This document shows, piece after piece, positions 7,365 through 15,584 of a stretch of DNA of 32,974 nt. The DNA lies in assembly GCA_902805535.1 (NCBI GenBank), contig CADCTN010000185.1, forward strand, positions 1-32,974. Reading direction: 5' to 3'. This stretch comes from an uncultured Blastococcus sp. (GTDB lineage Bacteria > Actinomycetota > Actinomycetes > Mycobacteriales > Geodermatophilaceae). Numbering within the stretch: position 1 is the stretch's first letter; each line of letters starts with the position of its first letter. The position numbers and the translations under genes were made by a program. The notes below the pieces were generated by a model. That model saw nothing but the letters and a program-made list of their open reading frames with translations, did not search any database and was not told the DNA's origin.

Positions 7365-7728
7365 CGCTGTCCTCCGTCGTCGGCGTGGTGGGAGCTGCCC
7401 GCGCGGTGGACGCGCGGCGTCGCCCGGACTCCAGCTGCAGGGTCAGGCGCCGCACCTCGCGGTCCAGCGACCCGACCTGCGCCCGGAGCCGGCTGATGTC
7501 ACTGCCGGCCGGGAGGTTCACCAGGTGCCAGACGCGCGCCGAGAGCCCCTCGGCCGATCGGCCGGCGACGCTCTGCGCCCGTCGCAGGAGCGCCGTGGCC
7601 AGCGAGAAGTACTCGCTGTGCACCAGTTCCTCGGCCCGCGGCGTGACGGCGCGCTCGGCGGCGTCGAAGGCCTGGCGCCACAGCGGCGGTGAGGGAGCGG
7701 GCTTCCGGGGGCCGGTGGGTCCGTTCAC
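7285..7728 (-). CDS. small PhaE/PhaR-like PHA synthase subunit or phasin
   Basis: A 147-residue protein. Residues about 15-60 are helical ([29 protein letters not shown]). Residues about 70-100 contain [19 protein letters not shown] followed by a heptad-like helix, which resembles the C-terminal region of PhaE/PhaR subunits and phasins. Residues 108-147 are a low-complexity Ala/Arg/Pro tail overlapping phaC. The gene starts with GTG at 7726-7728, overlapping the ligase stop as GTGA. PhaE is about 350 residues and PhaR about 200, so this is a short form. Position directly before a class III phaC is strong contextual support for a partner role, but similarity is limited to the short motif. Confidence 0.65.
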   Translation of the reverse strand: MNGPTGPRKPAPSPPLWRQAFDAAERAVTPRAEELVHSEYFSLATALLRRAQSVAGRSAEGLSARVWHLVNLPAGSDISRLRAQVGSLDREVRRLTLQLESGRRRASTARAAPTTPTTEDSDADRAQPADGARPRPARRRAQRPARP

Positions 7729-9224
7729 CGCTGGCCCACCTGCTCGGGCACCTCCACCGAGCGGCGCAGGATCTTGCCCGTGGGTCCCTTCGGGAGGGTG
7801 TCGACCAGCCACAGGTGCCGCGGGTACTTGTAGGCCGCGACCCGGGACTTCACGAACTCGCGCAGCTCGTCGACCTCGGCGGGGACGCCCGGCTTCAGCG
7901 CCACCGCGGCGGCGACCTCCTCGCCCAGCTCCGGATGGGCGATCCCGATGCAGGCGACCTCGGCGACGGCCGGGTGCTCGTAGAGCGCCTCCTCGATCTC
8001 CCGCGGGTAGACGTTGTAGCCGCCCCGGATGATCATCTCCTTCTTGCGGTCGACGATGAAGAAGTAGCCGTCGTCGTCGCGGCGGGCGAGGTCACCGGTC
8101 AGGAACCAGCCGCTCGGGATCGCCTTCGCGGTCTCCTCCGGCCGCTCCCAGTAGCCCCGCATGACGTTCTCGCCGCGGATGGCGATCTCGCCGACCTCGC
8201 CGCCCGCGACGTCCTTGCCGTCGTCGTCGACCAGGCGCATCTCCACGCCGGCGATCGGGGTGCCGATGGAGCCGGGCTTGCGCTCGGCGTGCGGGTGGTT
8301 GAACGAGGCGACCGGGGAGGTCTCGCTGAGGCCGTAGCCCTCGAGGATGATGCAGCCGAACGTCTCCTCGAACGAGCGCATGATCTCGACCGGCATCGCC
8401 GACCCGCCCGAGACGCACAGCCGGAGGCTGGACACGTCGTGCGCGGTCGCGTCGGGGGAGTGCAGCATCGCGGCGAACATGGTCGGGACGCCCTCGAAGA
8501 TCGTCACCCCGTCGCGCTCGATGACCGACAGCGCCTTGGCGCCGTCGAAGCGCGGGATCAGCGTGAGCAGCGAGCCGCGCAGGACCGCGGTGTTCAGGCC
8601 GCAGGTGAGGCCGAAGACGTGGAAGAGCGGCAGGCACCCCATGATCACGTCCTCGGCGGTGTTCTCCGCGAGGGTCTCGGCCGTGGTCCGGCAGTTCCCG
8701 GCCAGGTTGGCGTGGGTGAGCTCGGCGCCCTTGGGCTGGCCGGTCGTGCCCGACGTGTAGAGGATGACGGCGAGGTCCTCGCCCGACCGCTCGACGGGGC
8801 CGTCGAGCGGGTCGGCGCCCAGGAGCGCCTCCGGCGAGGCCGCCCCGACGGTGACCGCCTCGATGCCGACGGTGCCTGCGGCCTCGACGACCGGTTCGGC
8901 CGGCTCCAGCGCCACCACCAGCCGGGCGCCGGAGTCGCGCAGGTAGTACTCGACCTCCCGGGCCTTGAGCAGCGGGTTCATCGGCACGACGGCGGCTCCG
9001 GCCAGCAGCGCGCCGTAGAACACGACGGGGAAGGAGAGCACGTTGGGCAGCACCATCCCGACCCGGTCGCCCGGACCGATCCCGCGGGCCCGCAGCGACG
9101 CGCCCACCCGCAGTGCCGCGTCGCGGAACTCGCCGTAGGTGAGCACGGCGTCGTCCATCCGCAGCGCAGGGTGGTCGGGGTGCGTGGCCGCCGAGTCGAT
9201 CAGGTTCTGGGCCAGGTTCTGCAT
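7725..9224 (-). CDS. long-chain fatty-acid-CoA ligase (FadD-like AMP-forming enzyme)
   Basis: A 499-residue ANL-superfamily enzyme that adenylates a carboxylic acid and transfers it to CoA. The P-loop-like motif [11 protein letters not shown] is at 156-166. The hinge region has [17 protein letters not shown] and the A8 segment [15 protein letters not shown]. The C-terminal catalytic lysine lies in [14 protein letters not shown] at 9222-9224 is chosen because GGAGAGG lies 8 nt upstream; the GTG at 9233 would directly abut that site. It is the first gene of the operon with the PhaE-like subunit, phaC and the GNAT gene, so it may supply acyl-CoA for polymer synthesis. Chain-length specificity is not readable. 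Confidence 0.9.
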   Translation of the reverse strand: MQNLAQNLIDSAATHPDHPALRMDDAVLTYGEFRDAALRVGASLRARGIGPGDRVGMVLPNVLSFPVVFYGALLAGAAVVPMNPLLKAREVEYYLRDSGARLVVALEPAEPVVEAAGTVGIEAVTVGAASPEALLGADPLDGPVERSGEDLAVILYTSGTTGQPKGAELTHANLAGNCRTTAETLAENTAEDVIMGCLPLFHVFGLTCGLNTAVLRGSLLTLIPRFDGAKALSVIERDGVTIFEGVPTMFAAMLHSPDATAHDVSSLRLCVSGGSAMPVEIMRSFEETFGCIILEGYGLSETSPVASFNHPHAERKPGSIGTPIAGVEMRLVDDDGKDVAGGEVGEIAIRGENVMRGYWERPEETAKAIPSGWFLTGDLARRDDDGYFFIVDRKKEMIIRGGYNVYPREIEEALYEHPAVAEVACIGIAHPELGEEVAAAVALKPGVPAEVDELREFVKSRVAAYKYPRHLWLVDTLPKGPTGKILRRSVEVPEQVGQR

Positions 9225-9275
9225 GCTGTGCACCTCTCCGTCCGGGTCCGGGCGCCCGCCGTACCCGTCCGGGAG

Positions 9276-9303
9276 GTGACCTACCCCACATCGCGGTTAC
9301 CGT
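9276..9303 (+). promoter_or_regulatory. candidate promoter of the SDR-Rid operon
   Basis: GTGACC (9276-9281) and TACCGT (9298-9303) are spaced by 16 nt and resemble a sigma70-type promoter (TTGACN, TANNNT). It lies 40 nt upstream of the SDR start, in the 119-bp divergent region with the acyl-CoA ligase. No equally good promoter was seen for the minus strand. Confidence 0.4.
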
Positions 9304-9343
9304 CGCCGGACGGACGCAGCGACAGCGATGGGGAGCCCCGACG

Positions 9344-10114
9344 ATGGCCGACCGCACGATCCTCGACATGTTCCGGCTGGACGGCCGGGTGGCCGTCGTG
9401 ACGGGGGCCTCCTCCGGGCTGGGCGCGGTGTTCGCCCGAACGCTGGCCGAGGCCGGCGCCGACGTCGCGCTCGGTGCCCGCCGGGTCGAGCGCCTGGCCG
9501 ACACGCAGCAGGCGGTGGAGAAGGCCGGGCGCCGGGCGATCGCCGTCCGTACCGACGTCGCCGTCCCCGAGGACTGCCAGGCCCTCGTGGACGCGGCGAT
9601 GGCGGAGTTCGGCCGGGTGGACATCCTGGTGAACAACGCCGGGATCGGGACGGCGGCGCCGGCCACCCGGGAGACCCCCGAGCAGTTCCGCCAGGTGATC
9701 GACGTCAACCTCAACGGCTGCTACTGGATGGCCCAGGCCTGCGGGCGGGTGATGCAGCCCGGCAGCTCGATCGTGAACATCTCCAGCGTCCTGGGCCTGA
9801 CGACGGCGGGCCTCCCGCAGGCGGCGTACGCGGCCAGCAAGGCGGGACTGATCGGGCTGACCCGCGACCTCGCCCAGCAGTGGACCGCTCGCAAGGGCAT
9901 CCGCGTCAACGCCCTGGCCCCGGGCTTCTTCACCTCGGAGATGACCGACCAGTACCCCGAGGGCTACCTCGAGTCGCAGCTGTCCCGGGTGCTGGTCGGC
10001 CGCAAGGGCGATCCGGAGGAGCTCGCCGCCGCGCTCGTCTTCCTGGTCAGCGACGCCGGCGGGTACGTCACCGGGACGACCATCCCGGTCGAGGGCGGGA
10101 TGCTGACCAGCTGA
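9344..10114 (+). CDS. short-chain dehydrogenase/reductase (SDR)
   Basis: A 256-residue classical SDR. The cofactor loop is TGASSGLG (20-27) and the NNAG motif is at 97-100. The catalytic residues are S148 (NISS), Y162 and K166 (YAASK). The end, TGTTIPVEGG, is typical of the FabG-like group. The Arg pair after strand two (GARRVER, 46-47) suggests NADP(H) preference. Substrate is unknown; 3-oxoacyl reduction is possible given the divergent acyl-CoA ligase/phaC operon, where it could play a PhaB-like role, but this is inference. ATG at 9344 is preceded by GGGGAG at 8 nt. Confidence 0.88.
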   Translation: MADRTILDMFRLDGRVAVVTGASSGLGAVFARTLAEAGADVALGARRVERLADTQQAVEKAGRRAIAVRTDVAVPEDCQALVDAAMAEFGRVDILVNNAGIGTAAPATRETPEQFRQVIDVNLNGCYWMAQACGRVMQPGSSIVNISSVLGLTTAGLPQAAYAASKAGLIGLTRDLAQQWTARKGIRVNALAPGFFTSEMTDQYPEGYLESQLSRVLVGRKGDPEELAAALVFLVSDAGGYVTGTTIPVEGGMLTS

Positions 10115-10183
10115 GTGTGTCGGACCCCTGCGCTTGACTCCCGGCCACCGCCGTCCGGGCGGTGTCCACTCCTGGAGGTTGCC

Positions 10184-10591
10184 GTGCCGGTCGAACTGAT
10201 CAACCCCGACGGACTGCCGAAGCCGGAGTTCTACGCCCAGCTCGGCGTCGCCACCGGGACCCGGACGGTGTACCTGTCCGGGCAGGTGGCCCGTGACGCG
10301 CAGGGGCAGCGGGTCGGGGCCGGCGACCTCGCCGCGCAGGTCGAGCAGGCCTACCTGAACGTGGCGACCGCGCTCGCCGCAGTCGGCGGGAGCTTCGACG
10401 ACGTGGCGAAGCTGACCCTCTACGTCGTCGACTGGGACGAGTCGAAGCTCGGCGGGCTGGAGGAAGGAGTCGGCCGCGCGGGGGAACGGCTCGGGACCTC
10501 GCTGGTCAAGCCCACCACGCTGATCGGCGTCGCCGCGCTGGGCGAGCCCGACCTGCTGGTGGAGGTCGAGGCGGTGGCCGTGCTGGCGTGA
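10184..10591 (+). CDS. Rid family (YjgF/YER057c/UK114) protein without the catalytic Arg
   Basis: A 135-residue single Rid domain, expected to form trimers. It starts at GTG 10184 with GGAGG 5 nt upstream. The fold motifs are present: TVYLSGQVARD, KLTLYVVD, and the C-terminal VEVEAVAV. The arginine that holds the carboxylate in true RidA enamine/imine deaminases (R105 in VARLP of enterobacterial RidA) is alanine here (A118 in VAALG). It therefore probably belongs to one of the other Rid subfamilies, whose functions are mostly unknown. It lies 69 nt after the SDR gene and likely shares its transcript. Confidence 0.85.
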   Translation: MPVELINPDGLPKPEFYAQLGVATGTRTVYLSGQVARDAQGQRVGAGDLAAQVEQAYLNVATALAAVGGSFDDVAKLTLYVVDWDESKLGGLEEGVGRAGERLGTSLVKPTTLIGVAALGEPDLLVEVEAVAVLA

Positions 10592-10614
10592 GCCGAGCGG
10601 CGTGATCGGACGAG

Positions 10615-10686
10615 TGCCCCCGGCAGGATTCGAACCTGCGCCCCTGCCTCCGGAGGGCAGTGCTCTATCCCCTGAGCTACGGGGGC
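10615..10686 (-). tRNA. tRNA-Arg (anticodon CCG)
   Basis: On the minus strand a full cloverleaf can be drawn. Acceptor arms GCCCCCG and CGGGGGC pair over 7 bp, and the discriminator base is A. The D arm is GCTC/GAGC. The anticodon arm is CTGCC, loop CTCCGGA, GGCAG, giving anticodon CCG, which reads CGG. The T arm is GCAGG, TTCGAAT, CCTGC. CCA is not encoded. The gene is convergent with the Rid gene. Confidence 0.95.
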
Positions 10687-10702
10687 TCGTCGTGCAGGTC
10701 GA

Positions 10703-10708
10703 ACGCTA
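10703..10708 (-). promoter_or_regulatory. -10 element of tRNA-Arg
   Basis: Read on the minus strand this is TAGCGT, matching TANNNT. It ends 16 nt before the mature 5' end, so a short precursor leader for RNase P would result. No clear -35 element is visible; that region is occupied by a hairpin at 10712-10727. Confidence 0.45.
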
Positions 10709-10711
10709 TCA

Positions 10712-10727
10712 GCCGCCGGACGGCGGC
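10712..10727 (-). terminator. candidate terminator of the DUF3105-DUF305 operon
   Basis: GCCGCC and GGCGGC form a perfect 6-bp stem with a GGAC loop on the plus strand. It lies 14 nt beyond the DUF305 stop codon. It has no U-tract and overlaps the expected -35 zone of the tRNA promoter. Confidence 0.4.
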
Positions 10728-10740
10728 CGGAGGGAGCCCC

Positions 10741-11406
10741 TCAGGGCGCCGGGAGCGGGGTGCCGCCGCGTGCGGCGAGCATGCCGGCCATCAGCGTCGT
10801 CTCCGCGGTCTGCGACTCGGCGATGGCCTGGGCGAGGGTCGGCACCACGGCGGTCCGGGCGTGCTCCACCGCGTACTCGGCCATCCCGAGCCCACCCTGG
10901 TGGTGGCGCATCATCAGCCGGAGGAACTCCACGTCGAAGGCGGTCCCGTCCAGGGAGTGCAACGCGGCGAGCTCCTCCTCCGTCGCCATACCGGGCATCA
11001 GCCCGCCCATCCCCGTGTCGTGGCCGGAGTGCCCGCCCGCGCCGTCGGCCATCCATCCCATGACGTCGCCACCGGTGGGGGAGTGGCCCCACAGGGCCAG
11101 CCAGCCGTGCATGCGTCCCACCTGGTTGTTCTGCGTGGACGCGATGTCGAAGGCGAGCCCGCGGACGGCGGGGTCGGCACTGCGCTGGAGCGCGACGTTG
11201 GCCATCTCGACGCCCTGCAGGTGGTGGCGCGCCATGTCCCGGGAGAACCCGACGTCGACCGCGTCGGGCTGCCGCGCATCGTCCCGGCCCAGCCCCAGGG
11301 CCACCGCCAGGCCGCCGCCCAGCAGGACCAGTCCGACGGCGATGATCACCAATAGCACGACCCGCAGGGGGCTGCGGGCCGACGTCGGATGGTGCTGTGC
11401 GGTCAC
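10741..11406 (-). CDS. DUF305 domain protein, membrane-anchored
   Basis: A 221-residue protein with an N-terminal membrane anchor (about 15-38) and an extracytoplasmic DUF305 domain. The domain carries two related helices with paired histidines, DMARHHLQGVEMA (57-69) and LMMRHHQGGLGMA (164-175). A Met/His-rich loop lies between them (M116, M119, H126, H129, M133, M137, M140). Such residues suggest metal binding; the cyanobacterial copper protein CopM contains this domain, but function here is not proven. GTG at 11406 has GAGGA 5 nt upstream. The DUF3105 gene lies 40 nt upstream on the same strand, so the two probably form an operon. Confidence 0.88.
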   Translation of the reverse strand: MTAQHHPTSARSPLRVVLLVIIAVGLVLLGGGLAVALGLGRDDARQPDAVDVGFSRDMARHHLQGVEMANVALQRSADPAVRGLAFDIASTQNNQVGRMHGWLALWGHSPTGGDVMGWMADGAGGHSGHDTGMGGLMPGMATEEELAALHSLDGTAFDVEFLRLMMRHHQGGLGMAEYAVEHARTAVVPTLAQAIAESQTAETTLMAGMLAARGGTPLPAP

Positions 11407-11446
11407 GGATGTCCTCGGGCTGGGTGCGGCGCGTGTGCCGGGGCGG

Positions 11447-12238
11447 TCAGGGAGCGGCCGTCTCCGTCGGGGCGTCGGTCGGGGCGCCGTCGGTCGGGGC
11501 GCCGTCGGCCGGCGCGTCCGGCGTGGCCGGCTCCGGGCCGGCGGCGAAGGCCGGGTTCTCGCAGCTGGCGCCGGGCTCCGGGGTGAACTCGCTGTTCAGC
11601 GTCAGCAGGTCGGCGAACTGCTTGATGCGGATGTCGTCGGCGCTGTCGACCTTGAGCTGATGGCCCCACGACTGGACGCTGATGGGGGAGTCCAGGCCCT
11701 CGTACGGGGACATCATCCGGCCCGACTCGTTCTCCACGAGTCCGGCGAGGGTGTCGATGTCCTCCTGGGAGAGGGCCTCGGGGTCATAGGTGATCCAGAC
11801 GGCGCCGTGCTCGAGGCTGTGCACCGCGTTCTCGTGCCGGATGTCGACGTCGTAGACCGTGCCGGTGCAGTCTGCCCAGTCCGGGGGCGGGGCGTGCGGG
11901 CCGCCGACGGGCGGTGACTCGACGTACTCGACCGGGGTCGTGACGTGCTCCTGACCGGCCGCGTAGTCGAAGCTCTGCGCCCCGTCGATCTCGTCGACCG
12001 ACTCCACCTGGTCCGCCTCGGCCCTGTTGACCTGCACCACCGCGTAGGTGATGACGGCGGCGGCGAACACGACCACGGCCAGCGCCGCGGCGATCAGGCC
12101 CCAGGGGCGCTGCGGGGCGACGACGTTGGCCGGGGGCCGGGTGCGCCCGCCCTTGCTCGCCGAGGCGCCTCTGCCGGCCGGACCGCCCTTGCCGGCAGGC
12201 CTGCCGTTGCCGCTCGCGGGCTTGCGGTCCTTGGCCAA
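11447..12238 (-). CDS. DUF3105 domain protein, membrane-anchored
   Basis: A 263-residue protein with a basic Gly/Lys-rich cytoplasmic head (1-43), one membrane segment (about 47-70) and an extracytoplasmic DUF3105 domain. Conserved histidines are visible: H135, H140 and H144 in RHENAVHSLEHG, and H193 in SWGHQLK. C124 and C226 could form a disulfide. The tail is a Pro/Ala/Thr-rich repeat (GAPTD, PTDGAPTDAPT). The start is TTG at 12236-12238, supported by AGGAGAGG just upstream and by the lack of any nearby in-frame ATG or GTG. Function is unknown. The histidine set and the DUF305 neighbour suggest a metal-related envelope role. Confidence 0.85.
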   Translation of the reverse strand: MAKDRKPASGNGRPAGKGGPAGRGASASKGGRTRPPANVVAPQRPWGLIAAALAVVVFAAAVITYAVVQVNRAEADQVESVDEIDGAQSFDYAAGQEHVTTPVEYVESPPVGGPHAPPPDWADCTGTVYDVDIRHENAVHSLEHGAVWITYDPEALSQEDIDTLAGLVENESGRMMSPYEGLDSPISVQSWGHQLKVDSADDIRIKQFADLLTLNSEFTPEPGASCENPAFAAGPEPATPDAPADGAPTDGAPTDAPTETAAP

Positions 12239-12420
12239 GGCCTCTCCTCGATGCTGGGTCGTTGGTTGCCGGGTCGCCGGCTTGCTGGATTGCCGGCGCG
12301 CGGGTGCGGGACGCGGGGCGGCCCGTCGCCGTGCGAGTCTAGGTCGGCTCCCTGTGCGGCCCCTGGGAGCATGGGGTCGCTGGGACGAGGCGGGCCGGCG
12401 GGGCCGGGGTGGCCGGTCAG

Positions 12421-12435
12421 TACGCTCGTGCGGTG
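12421..12435 (+). promoter_or_regulatory. -10 element and leaderless start of argS operon
   Basis: TACGCT (12421-12426) matches TANNNT and ends 6 nt before the GTG at 12433. Transcription would therefore begin at or next to the start codon. No Shine-Dalgarno site or clear -35 element is present. The 194-bp divergent gap with the DUF3105 gene otherwise shows nothing recognisable. Confidence 0.5.
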
Positions 12436-14094
12436 ACACCTGAGCAGCTGCGGACCGTCGTCCGGACCGTCGTGGCCGCGGCCGTCGACCGCGGCGCGCT
12501 CGCGGTCGAGGTGCCCGACGAGGTCGTGGTGGAGCGCCCGAAGGTCCGGGCGCACGGCGACTACGCCACCAACGTGGCGCTCCGGCTGGCCAAGGCCGCC
12601 GGCCGCCCGCCGCGCGAGATCGCCGGTCTGCTGGCCACCGAGCTCGCCGGGCAGCCCGGCATCGCGGGCGTCGACGTCGCCGGCCCGGGCTTCCTCAACA
12701 TCACCCTCGCGCAGGGCGCGCTGGGGCAGATCGCGGTCCAGGCAGTGACGTCGGGCGCCTCCTACGGGCGGACCGACGTGCTGGCCGGGCAGAAGCTCAA
12801 CCTCGAGTTCGTCTCGGCCAACCCGACCGGCCCGGTCACCCTGGGGTCCACCCGCTGGGCGGCCGTCGGCGACGCGCTGGCCCGCCTGCTGGAGGCCAGC
12901 GGCGCCGACGTCAGCCGCGAGTACTACGTCAACGACGCCGGGGCGCAGATCGAGCGCTTCGGCCGCAGCCTGCAGGCCGTCGCGCTCGGGCGGCCGGTCC
13001 CCGAGGACGGCTACCAGGGCGACTATGTGCAGGCCGTGGCCCAGCAGGTCGTCGCGGACGTCCCGCGACTGCTGGAGCTGCCCGAGGACGAGCAGGTCGC
13101 CGTCTTCGCGGAGCGGGGCGTGGACGCCATGGTCGCCGACATCCGCGACACACTGGACGGCTTCGGCGTCCACTTCGACCGGTTCTTCTCCGAGAAGACG
13201 CTGCACGAGTCCGGCGCCCTGGAGAAGGCGGTCACGACGCTGCGCGAGCAGGGCCACGTCTACGAGGCCGACGGCGCCGTCTGGCTCCGCACCACCGACT
13301 TCGGCGACGACAAGGACCGGGTGCTGGTCAAGGCCGACGGCGAGCCCACCTACTTCGCCGCCGACTGCGCCTACTACCTGGACAAGCGCGCCCGCGGGTT
13401 CGACCGGGTGGTGATCCTGCTCGGGGCCGACCACTCCGGCTACGTCGGCCGGTACAAGGCGCTGGTGGCCGCGGCCGGCGACGACCCCACGCAGCACCTG
13501 GAGATCCAGATCGGCCAGCTGGTCAACCTGGTGCGCAACGGCGAGCAGGTGCGGATGAGCAAGCGGAAGGGCAACTTCGTGCTGCTCACCGACCTCGTCG
13601 ACGCCGTCGGCAGCGACGCGGCGCGCTACGCCCTGGCCCGGGCGTCGGTCGACCAGCAGATCGACATCGACGCCGACCTGTGGAGCCGGCAGAGCAACGA
13701 CAACCCGGTCTTCTACGTCCAGTACGCCCACGCCCGGATCTCCTCGGTGCTGCGCAACGCGGCGGACCTGGGGCTGCCCCTCGGCGAGGCCGGCGGCGTC
13801 GACGTCACCCAGCTGGCCCACGAGCGGGAGACCGACCTGCTCCGGGCGATCGGGGAGTTCCCCCGGGTGCTGTCGGGCGCCGCCGAGCTGCGGGCGCCGC
13901 ACCGGGTGGCCCGGTACCTCGAGGAGCTGGCCGGCACCTACCACCGCTTCTACGACTCCTGCCGCGTGCTGCCCCGTGGCGACGAGGAGGCCACGTCGCG
14001 GACCACCGCCCGGCTGTGGCTCTGCGCCGCGACCGCGACGGTGCTGCGCAACGGCCTGGCCGTGCTCGGCGTGAGCGCCCCGGAGCGGATGTGA
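12433..14094 (+). CDS. argS: arginyl-tRNA synthetase
   Basis: A 553-residue class I synthetase that charges tRNA-Arg. The order is the N-terminal additional domain (about 1-110), the Rossmann catalytic domain, RMSKR (374-378, the KMSKS loop) and the C-terminal anticodon-binding DALR domain (about 430-553). Start GTG 12433 gives [10 protein letters not shown], like mycobacterial ArgS, and fits the -10 element; GTG 12409 is less likely. Odd feature: the HIGH motif region reads [15 protein letters not shown] (T136-L137-G138-S139), whereas actinobacterial relatives I recall have HIGGTRW or HLGGTRW. The first histidine is thus a threonine. The gene opens the lysine/threonine operon, and lysA overlaps its stop by 4 bp. 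Confidence 0.95.
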   Translation: MTPEQLRTVVRTVVAAAVDRGALAVEVPDEVVVERPKVRAHGDYATNVALRLAKAAGRPPREIAGLLATELAGQPGIAGVDVAGPGFLNITLAQGALGQIAVQAVTSGASYGRTDVLAGQKLNLEFVSANPTGPVTLGSTRWAAVGDALARLLEASGADVSREYYVNDAGAQIERFGRSLQAVALGRPVPEDGYQGDYVQAVAQQVVADVPRLLELPEDEQVAVFAERGVDAMVADIRDTLDGFGVHFDRFFSEKTLHESGALEKAVTTLREQGHVYEADGAVWLRTTDFGDDKDRVLVKADGEPTYFAADCAYYLDKRARGFDRVVILLGADHSGYVGRYKALVAAAGDDPTQHLEIQIGQLVNLVRNGEQVRMSKRKGNFVLLTDLVDAVGSDAARYALARASVDQQIDIDADLWSRQSNDNPVFYVQYAHARISSVLRNAADLGLPLGEAGGVDVTQLAHERETDLLRAIGEFPRVLSGAAELRAPHRVARYLEELAGTYHRFYDSCRVLPRGDEEATSRTTARLWLCAATATVLRNGLAVLGVSAPERM

Positions 14095-15584
14095 GGGCGC
14101 ACCCGGCCGGTCCGCTGCACGGCGCCATCGCGCAGCCGACCGCCGCCGGTGCACCGCCCAGCGACCTCGGGTCCCTCGACCCGCAGGTGTGGCCGCGGTC
14201 GGCCGAGCGGGTCGACGGCGTGCTGCACGTGGGGGGCCGGCCGGTGACCGAGCTGGCGCGGGACCACGGGACGCCGTTGTTCGTCCTGGACGAGGGCGAC
14301 TTCCGGGGCCGGGCGGCGGACTTCGCGACCGCCTTCGCCGGCGCCGACGTGCACTACGCGTCGAAGGCGTTCCTGTGCGGCCAGGTGGCGCGCTGGATCG
14401 CCGACGACGGCCTGCACCTGGACGCCTGCAGCGGCAACGAGCTCTCCCTGGCGCTGGCCGCCGGTTTCCCGGCCGAGCGGATCGCTCTGCACGGCAACAA
14501 CAAGTCGCTGGTCGAGCTCCGGCTGGCGGTCGACTCGGGGATCGGGCACATCGTGCTGGACTCCTTCGACGAGATCGACCGGCTGGTGCCGCTGGCCGAG
14601 GCGCGGATGGTCGGGGGCGGTTCTCCGGTGCCGGTGCTCATCCGGGCGACCGTCGGCATCGAGGCCCACACCCACGAGTTCATCGCGACGGCGCACGAGG
14701 ACCAGAAGTTCGGCTTCTCCCTCGCGACGGGGGACGCGCTGACGGCCGCCGTCCGGGTGATCCGCGAGCCGGCGCTGCACCTGGTCGGCCTGCACAGCCA
14801 CATCGGGTCCCAGATCTTCGACACCGCCGGGTTCGAGGCCGCCGCACACCGCGTCGTCGGCCTGCTCGGCCAGGTCTCCCAGGCCACCGGCGAGGTGCTG
14901 GAGGAGCTCAACCTCGGTGGCGGCTTCGGCATCGCCTACCTCGCCGAGGACGACCCGGTCACCCCCGAGGACGTGGCCGCCCGGCTCCGGGCGGTCGTCG
15001 CCTTGGAGTGCGCCGCGCTCGGGCTGCCGGTGCCCCGCCTGGCGGTCGAGCCGGGCCGGGCCATCGCCGGTCCCGGAACGGTCACGCTGTACGAGATCGG
15101 CACCATCAAGCCGGTCCGGCTGGGCGCCAGCGGCGCTCCCGGCACCCCGTTGGTGCGCAACTACGTGTCCGTCGACGGCGGGATGAGCGACAACATCCGC
15201 ACCGCCCTCTACGACGCCAGCTACACCTGCGTCCTGGCCAACCGCACCTCCGACGCCCCGCCGGCGCTGTGCCGGGTCGTGGGCAAGCACTGCGAGAGCG
15301 GCGACATCCTGGTGCGCGACCTGTGGCTGCCGTCGGACGTGCAGGCCGGCGACCTGCTGGCGGTCGCGGCCACCGGCGCCTACTGCTGGTCGATGGCCAG
15401 CAACTACAACTACCTGCTCAAGCCGCCGGTGGTCGCCGTCCGCGGGGGCGCGGCCACCGAGATCGTCCGGCGTCAGACGTTGTCGGACGTGTTCGCCCTC
15501 GACGCCGTCCTCGCCGGCGCACCGGCACCGTCGCCGGCGCCGTCCCAGCCCGCGCCCGAGCACCCGGTTGGAGCCCAGCAGTGA
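14091..15584 (+). CDS. lysA: diaminopimelate decarboxylase
   Basis: A 497-residue PLP enzyme making L-lysine from meso-diaminopimelate, the last step of lysine synthesis. The Schiff-base lysine is K92 in [10 protein letters not shown]. The phosphate-binding glycine stretch is in [21 protein letters not shown] and GKHCESGDI form the substrate site with the partner subunit. It is about 50 residues longer than mycobacterial LysA because of a 30-residue N-terminal extension and a Pro/Ala-rich C-terminus ([14 protein letters not shown]). GTG at 14091 overlaps the argS stop as GTGA. A later start within the N-terminal extension cannot be ruled out. Confidence 0.95.
   Translation: MRAHPAGPLHGAIAQPTAAGAPPSDLGSLDPQVWPRSAERVDGVLHVGGRPVTELARDHGTPLFVLDEGDFRGRAADFATAFAGADVHYASKAFLCGQVARWIADDGLHLDACSGNELSLALAAGFPAERIALHGNNKSLVELRLAVDSGIGHIVLDSFDEIDRLVPLAEARMVGGGSPVPVLIRATVGIEAHTHEFIATAHEDQKFGFSLATGDALTAAVRVIREPALHLVGLHSHIGSQIFDTAGFEAAAHRVVGLLGQVSQATGEVLEELNLGGGFGIAYLAEDDPVTPEDVAARLRAVVALECAALGLPVPRLAVEPGRAIAGPGTVTLYEIGTIKPVRLGASGAPGTPLVRNYVSVDGGMSDNIRTALYDASYTCVLANRTSDAPPALCRVVGKHCESGDILVRDLWLPSDVQAGDLLAVAATGAYCWSMASNYNYLLKPPVVAVRGGAATEIVRRQTLSDVFALDAVLAGAPAPSPAPSQPAPEHPVGAQQ

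Noticed and set aside
7285-7812. A longer 175-codon version of the PhaE-like gene starting inside the ligase gene
   Set aside because: The extra N-terminal residues are an out-of-frame reading of the ligase end; the GTGA junction at 7725-7728 is the natural start.
12409-12432. Earlier GTG start for argS
   Set aside because: It lies upstream of the TACGCT -10 element and would be untranscribed if that promoter is used; VTPEQL matches the family start better.
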